The notes below the pieces were generated by a model. It worked only from the letters and a program-made list of their open reading frames with translations. It was not told where the DNA came from and did no database searches. 19,389 nucleotides of DNA, taken from positions 1-19,389 of the forward strand of contig CAYRRA010000082.1 of NCBI GenBank assembly GCA_964426355.1, read 5' to 3'. Every line of letters starts with the position of its first letter. The stretch's first letter is position 1. This document shows, piece by piece, positions 7,728 through 14,850 of this stretch. The translations under genes and the position numbers were made by a program. This DNA is from JAJFTV01 sp964426355. Its GTDB lineage: Bacteria > Chloroflexota > Anaerolineae > Anaerolineales > Anaerolineaceae.

Positions 7728-8672
7728 TCAATCCCTCAATGCCCTGCCGGTGAGGTGCAGAAAAACCGCCTCCAGGTTTGGCTCGCGAATATCCACCGAC
7801 CGGATTTTAATCCCCAGTTCATTCGCCCGGGTGATCGCAGGAGCCAGCACTTCTTCTGCGTCCGTAACAATGATCGTTATGCTGTGGTCGCTCACATCAG
7901 CTCTTTTCACTGTCGGCAGCGTGCGCATGGCGTCTGCCAGGGCTTCACTATCCTGCAATTCATCGATATGCAGGATTAACGTATCGTTCTCGCCCACCTG
8001 TCGGGTCAATTCTGGCTGTGTCCCCAGGGCAATCAATTCGCCATGATCGATGATTCCCACCCGGTCAGAGAGTTCCTGCGCCTCTTCCATATAGTGCGTC
8101 GTGTACAGCACGGTCATTCCCTGGCGGTTAAGCTCTTTGACCGAATCAAGGATCGCACGGCGCGACTGCGGGTCGATGCCCACGGTCGGCTCGTCCATAA
8201 ATAACAGACGCGGTCGGTGCAGCAAACCCACGCCGATATTCACCCTGCGCTTCATACCGCCTGAATAGGTCTTTACCCGGTTGTTTGCCCTATCTACCAG
8301 GTCAATCTGCGCCAGCACCTCATCTGCGCGCTGCTTGAGCTCCTTACCGGACAACCCGTACATTTGCCCCCAAAAGAGCAGGTTCTCGCGAGCCGACAGG
8401 TCGTCATACAGCGCCAGTTCCTGCGGTACCACACCGATCAGGCTGCGCACTGCCATCGGCTCCTGTATCACAGAATGCCCATCGATCAAAGCATCACCAC
8501 CACTGGGTGTGTAGAGGGTCGAAAGCATGGAGATGGTTGTGGTTTTGCCAGCCCCGTTGGGACCCAACAAGCTGAAAATTTCCCCTTCCTTAATGTCAAA
8601 AGTGATGCCTTTCACGGCAGCAAAATTGCCATAATTCTTGGAAAGGTTTTGAACTTCGAGTATGGTTTTCAT
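7728..8672 (-). CDS. ABC transporter ATP-binding protein, DrrA/CcmA type
   Basis: All nucleotide-binding motifs are intact: Walker A GPNGAGKTT (37-45), Q-loop Gln84 in VVPQE, ABC signature YSGGM (136-140), Walker B LLFMDE (156-161), D-loop GID (165-167) and switch His193 in TTH. Residues ~215-314 form the extra C-terminal domain seen in DrrA-like exporters of the daunorubicin/multidrug type. 314 residues. AAGGAG lies five to six bases before the ATG. It is the first gene of a three-gene minus-strand operon with two ABC-2 permeases. It powers export at the inner face of the membrane; the cargo cannot be inferred. The 190 bases upstream (8673-8863) hold a TAAAAT that might be its -10, with no good -35. 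Confidence 0.92.
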   Translation of the reverse strand: MKTILEVQNLSKNYGNFAAVKGITFDIKEGEIFSLLGPNGAGKTTTISMLSTLYTPSGGDALIDGHSVIQEPMAVRSLIGVVPQELALYDDLSARENLLFWGQMYGLSGKELKQRADEVLAQIDLVDRANNRVKTYSGGMKRRVNIGVGLLHRPRLLFMDEPTVGIDPQSRRAILDSVKELNRQGMTVLYTTHYMEEAQELSDRVGIIDHGELIALGTQPELTRQVGENDTLILHIDELQDSEALADAMRTLPTVKRADVSDHSITIIVTDAEEVLAPAITRANELGIKIRSVDIREPNLEAVFLHLTGRALRD

Positions 8673-8863
8673 CTACACTCCTTGGGACAGCGGATGATGG
8701 GCTGGTTGATTCCGATGCCTTTCTATATTCAGCCGCTGTAAAATTTTCCTCGATGGGGATATCTATCTCTTGCGAGCAACATAGGCTAATTTTACTCGCT
8801 ATTGAAAGTCATGCACAAAATACGAGACGGGTTTTTAATAGCGCTGATATATTTGTCATTCTA

Positions 8864-11533
8864 TTACAAAGACACCCCACGTTCGGCGCGCGTGAGCTGA
8901 AAATCGACATTCCCCTGGTACAGCGCCAGCGGTGTGTAACGCCCTTCCAACACGGCTGCAATCTGTTCCGTCATTTGTTCCGACCAGCGCAGTTCATCAC
9001 CTGTCAATAAAAGGTCCATGCCGGCTGCCTCACCTTCTGCGATCTGAATAACCGGTACCAGCGGGTGCCCTGGTAAGGGAGTACGGCTCCCGGCAGCGAG
9101 GATTACATTGACCCCAGCCGCACCCAGCCCAACCAACATTTCTGTACGCTGCCGTGTGGGTGTGCGCATGATGTACAGCCCGTGTTCGTATGGATATCCG
9201 GCAAAATCAATCGTTTCATACTTCATTGAATGGCATCTGGTTCTCCCCGGCTGCATGACCACCACCATCCCGCCGGCGTCTGTTGCAGAAGCGATGAGCC
9301 CGTCCAATGCACACAGCAGCGTATCTGAAACTGTGTCATCAAGCAGGATGCCCAACCGCAGCGCTTCCCAGCCAGCGCTGAACCGCTCCAACGGCGCCAT
9401 TCCTGCCGTTTGCGCACTGAACCACGCCTCGGCTTGTTTTAAAGCACCTTGCAAGCCGCCATCCATCTGCACGCTCGCCCAACCCAGCGAAGCCGGATCG
9501 ATGCCATAATCAGCAAAACCGCGCTTGAGCATATCGTTGAGCGTGCGCTCGCAGCCGTGTTCTACCACCAGCGCAAGGCGTACCAGCGGGTTACGCAAGT
9601 ACCCTGCCAACGTGCGCACCAATAGTTCATCCGTGTTGGGAGACGAACCACAGCCCTCCGTGTGCATCAACGCCACGTATCGGGTCAGCCCTGCTCCGCT
9701 TCCCACCCCCTTGCGCATCATTTGCCCGGCGATCAGCCTGGCTGCCTGCGCGGAACACATGCTGGCGGGTAGAATCAGCCCGACCTGTTCGTGGGCATAT
9801 CCACAGGTGTTCTTATTTACGTTCATGGCTATGCGCAGTTCTTTTTTCTGCCTACCCGCGCACCCGCTGGAGAAACCGGCAGGCATTTCACCAACAGCAC
9901 CTGCCTCCTCTTCGCCGTTCAGCCTTTCCAGCTTTGGCAGCGCGCGCCACAACTGCACCTGTGCATGCCCGGCTTGCTCTCCCACAGTCCGCCTGCCTTC
10001 TACCACCTCACAAACCAGCCGAAATGCCTCCTCCCCCAGGGCATCCATCGTTTCACCATCCAGGTAACGCCCGGCATTCAAGTCCATCTCGTCCGGCATC
10101 AGGTTGTAGCGCCCGGTGGTGGTCACCACTTTTATCGTTGGCACAAAGGGAAAATTGGTCACCGACCCGTTGCCGGTCACAAACAAGACCAGGTTACAAC
10201 CGGCAGCCACCTGTCCGGCAATACTCTCCAGGTCATTCCCCGGGCTGTCCATGAAGTAATAACCGCCCCCTGGAAGCCTCTGCGCGTATTCCAGCACACC
10301 GTCCAGCGGGACATCGGGATGGCGTTTGCGCGCCGCACCGATGGATTTTAACGTGATGTTATACAACCCGCGAAAACGATTGCCTCCCCCGGGGTTGTCC
10401 TCCACGGTCACGCCGTAAGCAGCCACCCGCTCCCTGTAGCGCGCCTGCACTGCCAGGAATCTCCTGGCAACATCCAGATTGCGCACGCGTTGCAGCAGAT
10501 AAGCCTCTGCGCCCACCAGTTCAGGTGTTTCAGCCAGCAGTGCACTGCCGCCATGCAAGATCAGCTTCCGCGCTGCCAGGGCAGCCATAGGATTGCCGGA
10601 AATACCCGAAAAGGCATCTGACCCGCCGCATTGCAGAGCCAATTTCAAACCACTCAAAGGCTGCTGCGTGCGCCGTTGCTCCTGGCAGCATACCGCCGTC
10701 AAGGCATGTACCTGCTCCGCTCCACGCTGCAAATCGCCTTCAAAGTCGGATCCCAGCCTGAGCAAAGCATGGGGTACATCCTGCAAGGGAAACTCATGCG
10801 CAGCCATCCAGGCATACAGATCATCGGCGGTGAGGTCATCGGCAGGGTGTTCGACCAGCAGCACAGACGCCACATTCGGGTGCACAACCCACCCGGCTAA
10901 CGTGCGCAGCAACTGTTCGCGTCCGGCTGCATCCGGCAGGCTGCCCTCGGTATGTGCGACAGCCACCGCGCCATCCAGGTTGTCTTCCGGCAAGAGAGCT
11001 GCCTTCAGCCGCATCTCAAGCATACGCACATATCCATTCGCCGATGAGGATAATGCCAGCAAGACGATGTAATTGCGCGTTCCCGTGCCCCGCCCGCCCG
11101 GACGGACATATCCTAAAAATGAGCCTCCCTCACTCTTTTCCAGCGGGGCAGAGGGTAGAAAAAGCGCTTCATCCAGGTGATAAACCGGGATGCGATCCTC
11201 AAAATTAGGCACAGTCGGGAGCAAAAAATCGATGGCGCGCAGACGCAGCGCCTCCAGCGTGCCGGCGTTGATGACATATCCGCCCGGTTGAATATCGCAC
11301 AGCGCAAACCCAAAGGGCAATCCCCAGGATAACAGCGCCGCGCCGCGCGCCACAGGCTGCACGGCAAACCGATGCCCCTCCAGCAACGTATGCGCAAGAT
11401 GCAGTTCCTGGCTGCCGTATTGAAGCTTGCTTCCCGCTTCCAAACGGCGCACGGCAATGGCAACGTTATCGCCGGGTTCTGCCAGGCGCGCTACCTCTTC
11501 AAAGCGATAAAATGTGGGAGAATTCCTACCCAT
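8864..11533 (-). CDS. Double-module UxaA-family protein (altronate/galactarate dehydratase-like), 889 aa
   Basis: Module 1 (~10-530) has the full UxaA layout. It begins with an SAF-like N-terminal domain (PGDNVAIAVRRLEAG...), then GYVRPGGRGTGTRNY (141-155), a middle domain, and a C-terminal domain with CGGSDAFSGISGNP (302-315), GGGYYFMDSPGND and VTGNGSVTNFPFVPTIKV. Module 2 (~570-889) repeats the middle domain and the end of the C-terminal domain (YEHGLYIMRTP, AAGSRTPLPGHPLVPVIQI) but lacks the SAF part and CGGSD. Conserved Cys motifs are split: module 1 has SSAN and HTEGS where the family has CSA and HxxGC, while module 2 keeps MCSA (592-595) and HTEGC (624-628). Family members dehydrate sugar acids such as altronate or galactarate at about 500 residues; the substrate here is unknown. 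The start overlaps the M20 gene by eight bases with no clear SD, so translation is probably coupled. Confidence 0.85.
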   Translation of the reverse strand: MGRNSPTFYRFEEVARLAEPGDNVAIAVRRLEAGSKLQYGSQELHLAHTLLEGHRFAVQPVARGAALLSWGLPFGFALCDIQPGGYVINAGTLEALRLRAIDFLLPTVPNFEDRIPVYHLDEALFLPSAPLEKSEGGSFLGYVRPGGRGTGTRNYIVLLALSSSANGYVRMLEMRLKAALLPEDNLDGAVAVAHTEGSLPDAAGREQLLRTLAGWVVHPNVASVLLVEHPADDLTADDLYAWMAAHEFPLQDVPHALLRLGSDFEGDLQRGAEQVHALTAVCCQEQRRTQQPLSGLKLALQCGGSDAFSGISGNPMAALAARKLILHGGSALLAETPELVGAEAYLLQRVRNLDVARRFLAVQARYRERVAAYGVTVEDNPGGGNRFRGLYNITLKSIGAARKRHPDVPLDGVLEYAQRLPGGGYYFMDSPGNDLESIAGQVAAGCNLVLFVTGNGSVTNFPFVPTIKVVTTTGRYNLMPDEMDLNAGRYLDGETMDALGEEAFRLVCEVVEGRRTVGEQAGHAQVQLWRALPKLERLNGEEEAGAVGEMPAGFSSGCAGRQKKELRIAMNVNKNTCGYAHEQVGLILPASMCSAQAARLIAGQMMRKGVGSGAGLTRYVALMHTEGCGSSPNTDELLVRTLAGYLRNPLVRLALVVEHGCERTLNDMLKRGFADYGIDPASLGWASVQMDGGLQGALKQAEAWFSAQTAGMAPLERFSAGWEALRLGILLDDTVSDTLLCALDGLIASATDAGGMVVVMQPGRTRCHSMKYETIDFAGYPYEHGLYIMRTPTRQRTEMLVGLGAAGVNVILAAGSRTPLPGHPLVPVIQIAEGEAAGMDLLLTGDELRWSEQMTEQIAAVLEGRYTPLALYQGNVDFQLTRAERGVSL

Positions 11534-12698
11534 TATTTGCCGTATTACAGAAATCTAAAATGATCTCGGCAAAAATACTTGCCGTTTTTTCAAGCGAATC
11601 CAGGTCAGCCCATTCCACATCCGCATGAGCCCCATCGCCTGCCGGACCGAAAATAAGCGCATCCATCCCGGCGCGTTCGAACAAACTGGTGTCCGCCCAA
11701 CCACCCATCCCGATGAACTGCGGTTCCTGTTCCAAAACCCGGCTTGTGTGGCGATAAACGCTTTGCACGATGGGCGCATCTTCGGGCACCTGGAAAGGAT
11801 GACGCACAAACAACGTCTTTACCGCAGCCTGAAAACCGGGGTCTTGTGCCTTCAATCGTTCGATGATTGCCCACAACTCGCCTTTCAGCGCCTCCTCACT
11901 CTGCCCGGGTATTGTACGCCATTCGATTTTCACTGTGCATGAAGAAGGATAGGTGCTCAATTCTACACCGCCTTCGATCAGCGAGGCATGCAGCGAGGGT
12001 GGTCCCAGCAGTGGGTACGGCGTGCTTTGCTGCTGGCTTTCAGCCAGCTTTTCCAGTTCCACAAGGAAACGTCCCATGCGCATGATCGCGTCCACGCCGT
12101 TTTCATAATCGCTGCCATGCGCAGCCGTGCCAGATGTCTTCACCTCGAACCAGATAAAGCCCTTATGCGCCCGCACGAGGTAGTAGCCACTGGGCTCGGC
12201 AACGATCACCCCATCGACTCTGTAAGCCGATGCCAGTTGTTCCGAGCCGCGGCTTAAATATTCCTCATCGGCTGCCCCCGCCACATACACGTCACCTGCC
12301 ACGCGCAGACCGGCATCCTGCAGCGCTTTGACGGCACCCAGGATGGCTGCCAGCCCGCATTTCATATCGCAAGAACCGCGCCCATACAGCTTGCCGTCGC
12401 GCACCTCCCCAGAAAAAGGCTCTTGCATCGAACCCACGCCCACCGTATCCATGTGCCCGGTCAGCATGAGCGAGCGCCCGCCACCGGTGCCTTTCAGCAG
12501 CCCAACTGCATTCCAGTACCTGGGCGCAACTTCGTAAACGTGGGTATGCATACCCATCGCTCGCATCCGCTCACCCATGTAGGCAGCCATCTCGCGTTCG
12601 CCTGCCCCATCCGCAGACAGACCGGGGTTAACCGAATCGATCTGCACCATCTCCTGCAATGTCTTGATCAAATCATCACGATCAATCTGATAGTTCAT
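11526..12698 (-). CDS. M20-family zinc metallo-hydrolase (ArgE/DapE/ACY1-like)
   Basis: 390 residues, the usual length. Metal and catalytic residues are present in order: H82 and D84 in TGHMDTVG, bridging D111 in GRGSCDMK, catalytic/metal E145-E146 in GAADEEYLSRG, E168 in VAEPSG, and H358 in GDGAHADVEW. The lid/dimerisation domain is ~175-290, with AAHGSDYENG supplying the conserved His. The family hydrolyses N-acyl amino acids, peptides or amides; ArgE-, DapE- or succinyl-type specificity cannot be chosen from the sequence. GGGAGG lies eight bases before the ATG. It is the first gene of an operon with the double UxaA protein, so it may release a sugar acid or amino acid from an amide conjugate for dehydration (inference). 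A TATAAT promoter with a long leader lies upstream. Confidence 0.9.
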   Translation of the reverse strand: MNYQIDRDDLIKTLQEMVQIDSVNPGLSADGAGEREMAAYMGERMRAMGMHTHVYEVAPRYWNAVGLLKGTGGGRSLMLTGHMDTVGVGSMQEPFSGEVRDGKLYGRGSCDMKCGLAAILGAVKALQDAGLRVAGDVYVAGAADEEYLSRGSEQLASAYRVDGVIVAEPSGYYLVRAHKGFIWFEVKTSGTAAHGSDYENGVDAIMRMGRFLVELEKLAESQQQSTPYPLLGPPSLHASLIEGGVELSTYPSSCTVKIEWRTIPGQSEEALKGELWAIIERLKAQDPGFQAAVKTLFVRHPFQVPEDAPIVQSVYRHTSRVLEQEPQFIGMGGWADTSLFERAGMDALIFGPAGDGAHADVEWADLDSLEKTASIFAEIILDFCNTANNG

Positions 12699-12750
12699 TT
12701 TATTTTCCTCCCAAAATCATCCGGGTTTTCGGCAATCAAGCCGTGCGCCA

Positions 12751-12906
12751 CTGGTCGGTGACTGCCGCCAACCAATGTTGAACTGCAAAAACTGTGTAAT
12801 TGAACCGGATAATACTACGTACTTTCCTGGTGAAACGAACTGTCTTTCAGATAAAAATGAAGACTGAGGAATCATTATACCTTTATTCCCAGTCACCAAA
12901 GACCAG
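12751..12906. promoter_or_regulatory. Inverted repeat CTGGTC(TTT)GGTGACTG flanking the M20 promoter and leader
   Basis: The plus strand reads CTGGTCGGTGACTG at 12751-12764. The minus strand reads CTGGTCTTTGGTGACTG at 12906-12890, identical except for three added T. The upstream copy covers the -35 region of the TATAAT promoter; the other copy is in the leader, 125 bases away. This could be a pair of operators for one regulator, but no bound protein can be named. Confidence 0.4.
12874..12879 (-). promoter_or_regulatory. -10 box (TATAAT) of the M20-UxaA operon
   Basis: Perfect TATAAT on the minus strand in AAAGGTATAATGATT, about 175 bases before the ATG at 12698. The best -35, TCTTTG at 17 bases, is poor, which fits a regulated promoter or a chance match. 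Confidence 0.45.
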
Positions 12907-13014
12907 CCGGTGTCCAAATGATGGAAAATGAAGGGATAAACACCTAACTATAAATAGTTAAATTTAGACATTTCCACAAAACGGGAGTATGTTTTTATTT
13001 GAACCTGGAGAGCT

Positions 13015-13986
13015 TTACTGCAGCCGCAATGCGGAGCTTTTCCTTTTCCTGTTGAGCGCATACCAAAGTCGACCGGCTGCGCCGTCAACAGTGAGAAGCG
13101 CATCCACGGCGAACGGTTTGGGCATGATCCACTTGCCATAAACAGGAGCGGTTTCTTTGCGCTTGAGCGCCGGGTCGAGCGTGACCTGCGCCAGAATCAA
13201 CCCTTCTTCTCCCTCTAAAGACCCTACGAGGCTTCCATTTGAGTCGATGATACGCGAAAGTCCGGCGAAGTGATAGTTGCTCCCGCTCAGCGCCGAAGCC
13301 GTGATCCCAACTCCTTTTTCCTGACATACCGAGCCGCAATGATTGGCGAAAACAGACGGCACACCCAGCCAGCGTGTGTAATAAGGGGCAATCTCCCTTG
13401 CCATACGCTGCTGGCGCTGAATATCTTCCTCGCTCACACCCGGACCGGTCTTGAACGGCGCGGGCCAGGCATGCGGCATCAGCAGCAGGTCAACGGATGC
13501 TTCTTGCAGTTGTGGAAGCAGAAAAGCGTAATGATTATCGGCACAAATCCCCACCCCAACGAGACCCAGCTCCGTCTTGATGACATGGTTGACCCGACTG
13601 GCGCTTTTGAACAAATAGGTCTCTGCGTGTTCTTTGCGCACACGCCCCACTTCAAAGCCGTCCGGGTCGGCAAGAATGAAAGTGTTGTAGAAATGTTCGC
13701 CGTCTGCCTCGACAAAACTCGTGCCAATATAAATACCGTACTTTTTACCCATCGCACACAGCCAGTGAGCAGTGGGTCCGTTTGCCGGTTCTGCACTTTC
13801 CCAAAGGCGCGCTGACAGCGTGTACCCTGAAGGCATGAGCTCTGGCAGCAGAACCAGTTGCGTCCCCTGGGCGGCACATTTTTGCACCCAGGTCTCTGCG
13901 TTGCCCAGGTTTGCCTCAATTTGCCCAACCTGCGATGCCATCTGCACCGCTGCGATTTTCACCTGCCGGGTTGTTTCGTTTACCAT
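13015..13986 (-). CDS. Carbon-nitrogen hydrolase (nitrilase superfamily)
   Basis: The Glu-Lys-Cys triad is visible: E49 in LVLLPELMPSG, K118 in VRKEHAE and C148 in GVGICADNH. Family proteins are alpha-beta-beta-alpha hydrolases of 260-330 residues that cleave amides, ureides or N-carbamoyl groups (occasionally nitriles). This one is 323 residues. The Cys is followed by ADNH where many members have YD, and the next part (LLLMPHAWPAP) lines the pocket, so its substrate may be unusual. The ATG is preceded by GAGGTGA at a good distance. It is transcribed alone and divergently from the TetR gene; the shared 199-base region suggests it is a target of that regulator. Cytoplasmic, no signal peptide. 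The exact amide substrate is unknown. Confidence 0.9.
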   Translation of the reverse strand: MVNETTRQVKIAAVQMASQVGQIEANLGNAETWVQKCAAQGTQLVLLPELMPSGYTLSARLWESAEPANGPTAHWLCAMGKKYGIYIGTSFVEADGEHFYNTFILADPDGFEVGRVRKEHAETYLFKSASRVNHVIKTELGLVGVGICADNHYAFLLPQLQEASVDLLLMPHAWPAPFKTGPGVSEEDIQRQQRMAREIAPYYTRWLGVPSVFANHCGSVCQEKGVGITASALSGSNYHFAGLSRIIDSNGSLVGSLEGEEGLILAQVTLDPALKRKETAPVYGKWIMPKPFAVDALLTVDGAAGRLWYALNRKRKSSALRLQ

Positions 13987-14078
13987 ACTTCACCTCGCCG
14001 GTAGAGAAGACATGAGTCACACCTACTATTCGATTCAACTTGACATCTTCTCTATTCTCTTTTATTATACACATATTC

Positions 14079-14107
14079 ATTATAAGACATTTGTATATTA
14101 TTGTATA
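14079..14107 (-). promoter_or_regulatory. Promoter of the nitrilase-superfamily gene
   Basis: On the minus strand, TATACA (14107-14102) and TATAAT (14084-14079) are 17 bases apart, giving a leader of about 85 bases. The -35 box overlaps the -10 box of the opposing TetR promoter, so the two promoters probably exclude each other. Confidence 0.5.
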
Positions 14108-14109
14108 AT
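14104..14109 (+). promoter_or_regulatory. -10 box (TATAAT) of the TetR-family gene
   Basis: Perfect TATAAT 76 bases before the ATG at 14186. A weak -35, TTATAA (14080-14085), lies 18 bases upstream. The region is very AT-rich, which makes chance matches likelier. Confidence 0.45.
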
Positions 14110-14143
14110 TTCGCTCCATTCTGTCAATGGCGAGTTTACCCGG

Positions 14144-14163
14144 TGTGTTCATTACTGAACACA
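14144..14163. promoter_or_regulatory. Perfect palindrome, probable operator of the TetR-family regulator
   Basis: TGTGTTCA (14144-14151), spacer TTAC, TGAACACA (14156-14163). Arms of eight bases are perfect. The size and symmetry suit a TetR-family dimer. It lies between the tetR -10 box and its start codon, 22 bases before the ATG, and about 40 bases upstream of the -35 of the divergent nitrilase gene. Autoregulation of both genes is inference. Confidence 0.6.
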
Positions 14164-14185
14164 GCCTGGTGGATGGGAGAGCATA

Positions 14186-14818
14186 ATGAGTGAAAAGATT
14201 GACCGTCGTATTCAGCGCACACGCGAGTTGTTGCGCAAAGCCATCTTTGAAATGATCCAACGCTATGGGTATGAAAACCTCACGGTTGAGCAAATCACCG
14301 AGCACGCCAACCTGGGGCGCACCACCTTTTACCTGCATTACCGCGACAAAAAAGAGCTGCTGCTCGACGGGCTGGATAAGAGAGTGGAAGAGTTGTTCGC
14401 AGAAATTTACTCGCCCGCCAACCTGGAGAGATGGGAAAAAGAAGGGCAAGACCCGCGCCGGTTGATGTTTTTGCGCGTAGCAGAGCAAGCAGCGCTTTAC
14501 CGTCGCCTGTTCACCGGAGAAATGGGCGGGATGGTGCTGGGTCACTTTCAACGCCACCTGGCGCAGCAGATCGAAAAAATCATTGCAGCCTGGCAGGAAA
14601 AATACCAACTTACACCCCCTCTCCCAAATGATATCACCAGCCAATATACCGCAGGAGCTTTGACCAGTCTGCTTTCCTGGTGGCTGGAGAACAACCAGCT
14701 TTACACACCCGATGAAATTTACCAAATGTACCACCACATCCTGGTACACGGCGTGGTTCAAAGCAGTGGGATAGGTCAAATCATCCGCTCTGAAAAAACC
14801 ACCCCCTCAACGGTATAA
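14186..14818 (+). CDS. TetR/AcrR-family transcriptional regulator
   Basis: 210 residues, typical length. The N-terminal DNA-binding domain has the TetR helix-turn-helix at about residues 32-60 (LTVEQITEHANLGRTTFYLHY followed by RDKKELL; written in two pieces). Residues ~65-205 are the all-helical ligand-binding and dimer domain, resembling the C-terminal type found in many Firmicutes and Chloroflexota TetR proteins; the ligand is unknown. GGGAG lies about seven bases before the ATG. It is divergent from the nitrilase-superfamily gene and directly upstream of the deaminase gene (33-base gap), with a palindrome at 14144-14163 as the likely operator. A role in nitrogen or purine-compound catabolism is suggested only by these neighbours. 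Confidence 0.9.
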   Translation: MSEKIDRRIQRTRELLRKAIFEMIQRYGYENLTVEQITEHANLGRTTFYLHYRDKKELLLDGLDKRVEELFAEIYSPANLERWEKEGQDPRRLMFLRVAEQAALYRRLFTGEMGGMVLGHFQRHLAQQIEKIIAAWQEKYQLTPPLPNDITSQYTAGALTSLLSWWLENNQLYTPDEIYQMYHHILVHGVVQSSGIGQIIRSEKTTPSTV

Positions 14819-14819
14819 T
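14814..14819 (+). promoter_or_regulatory. Possible -10 box (TATAAT) for the deaminase gene, overlapping the TetR stop
   Basis: TATAAT overlaps the TAA stop of the TetR gene (14816-14818), with CTGAAA 18 bases upstream as a partial -35. It would give a leader of about 25 bases. Read-through from the TetR promoter is equally possible. Confidence 0.35.
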
Positions 14820-14850
14820 TAACCATCTTCATCCGAAAAATGAGCCAACC

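Larger units (their letters stand above)
12699..13014. other. Gene-free 316-base stretch: M20 operon promoter and leader
   Basis: Holds the SD and a ~170-base leader of the M20 gene, a TATAAT box at 12874-12879, and an interrupted inverted repeat (12751-12764 and 12890-12906). The part next to the nitrilase stop (12910-13014) is AT-rich; I found no convincing terminator for that gene there. The small frames present (e.g. minus 12717-12917) have no recognisable content. Confidence 0.55.

Noticed and set aside
8797..8843. Inverted repeat CGCTATT / AATAGCG between the UxaA end and the ABC operon
   Set aside because: Seven-base arms 33 bases apart with no U-run are too weak to call a terminator or operator.
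9525..10067. 180-residue plus-strand frame inside the UxaA gene
   Set aside because: Antisense shadow with Ser/Pro/Arg-rich composition; the minus-strand frame carries conserved family motifs.
12717..12917. 66-residue minus-strand frame in the M20 leader as a leader peptide
   Set aside because: It begins upstream of the probable -10 box and has no SD or recognisable regulatory peptide.
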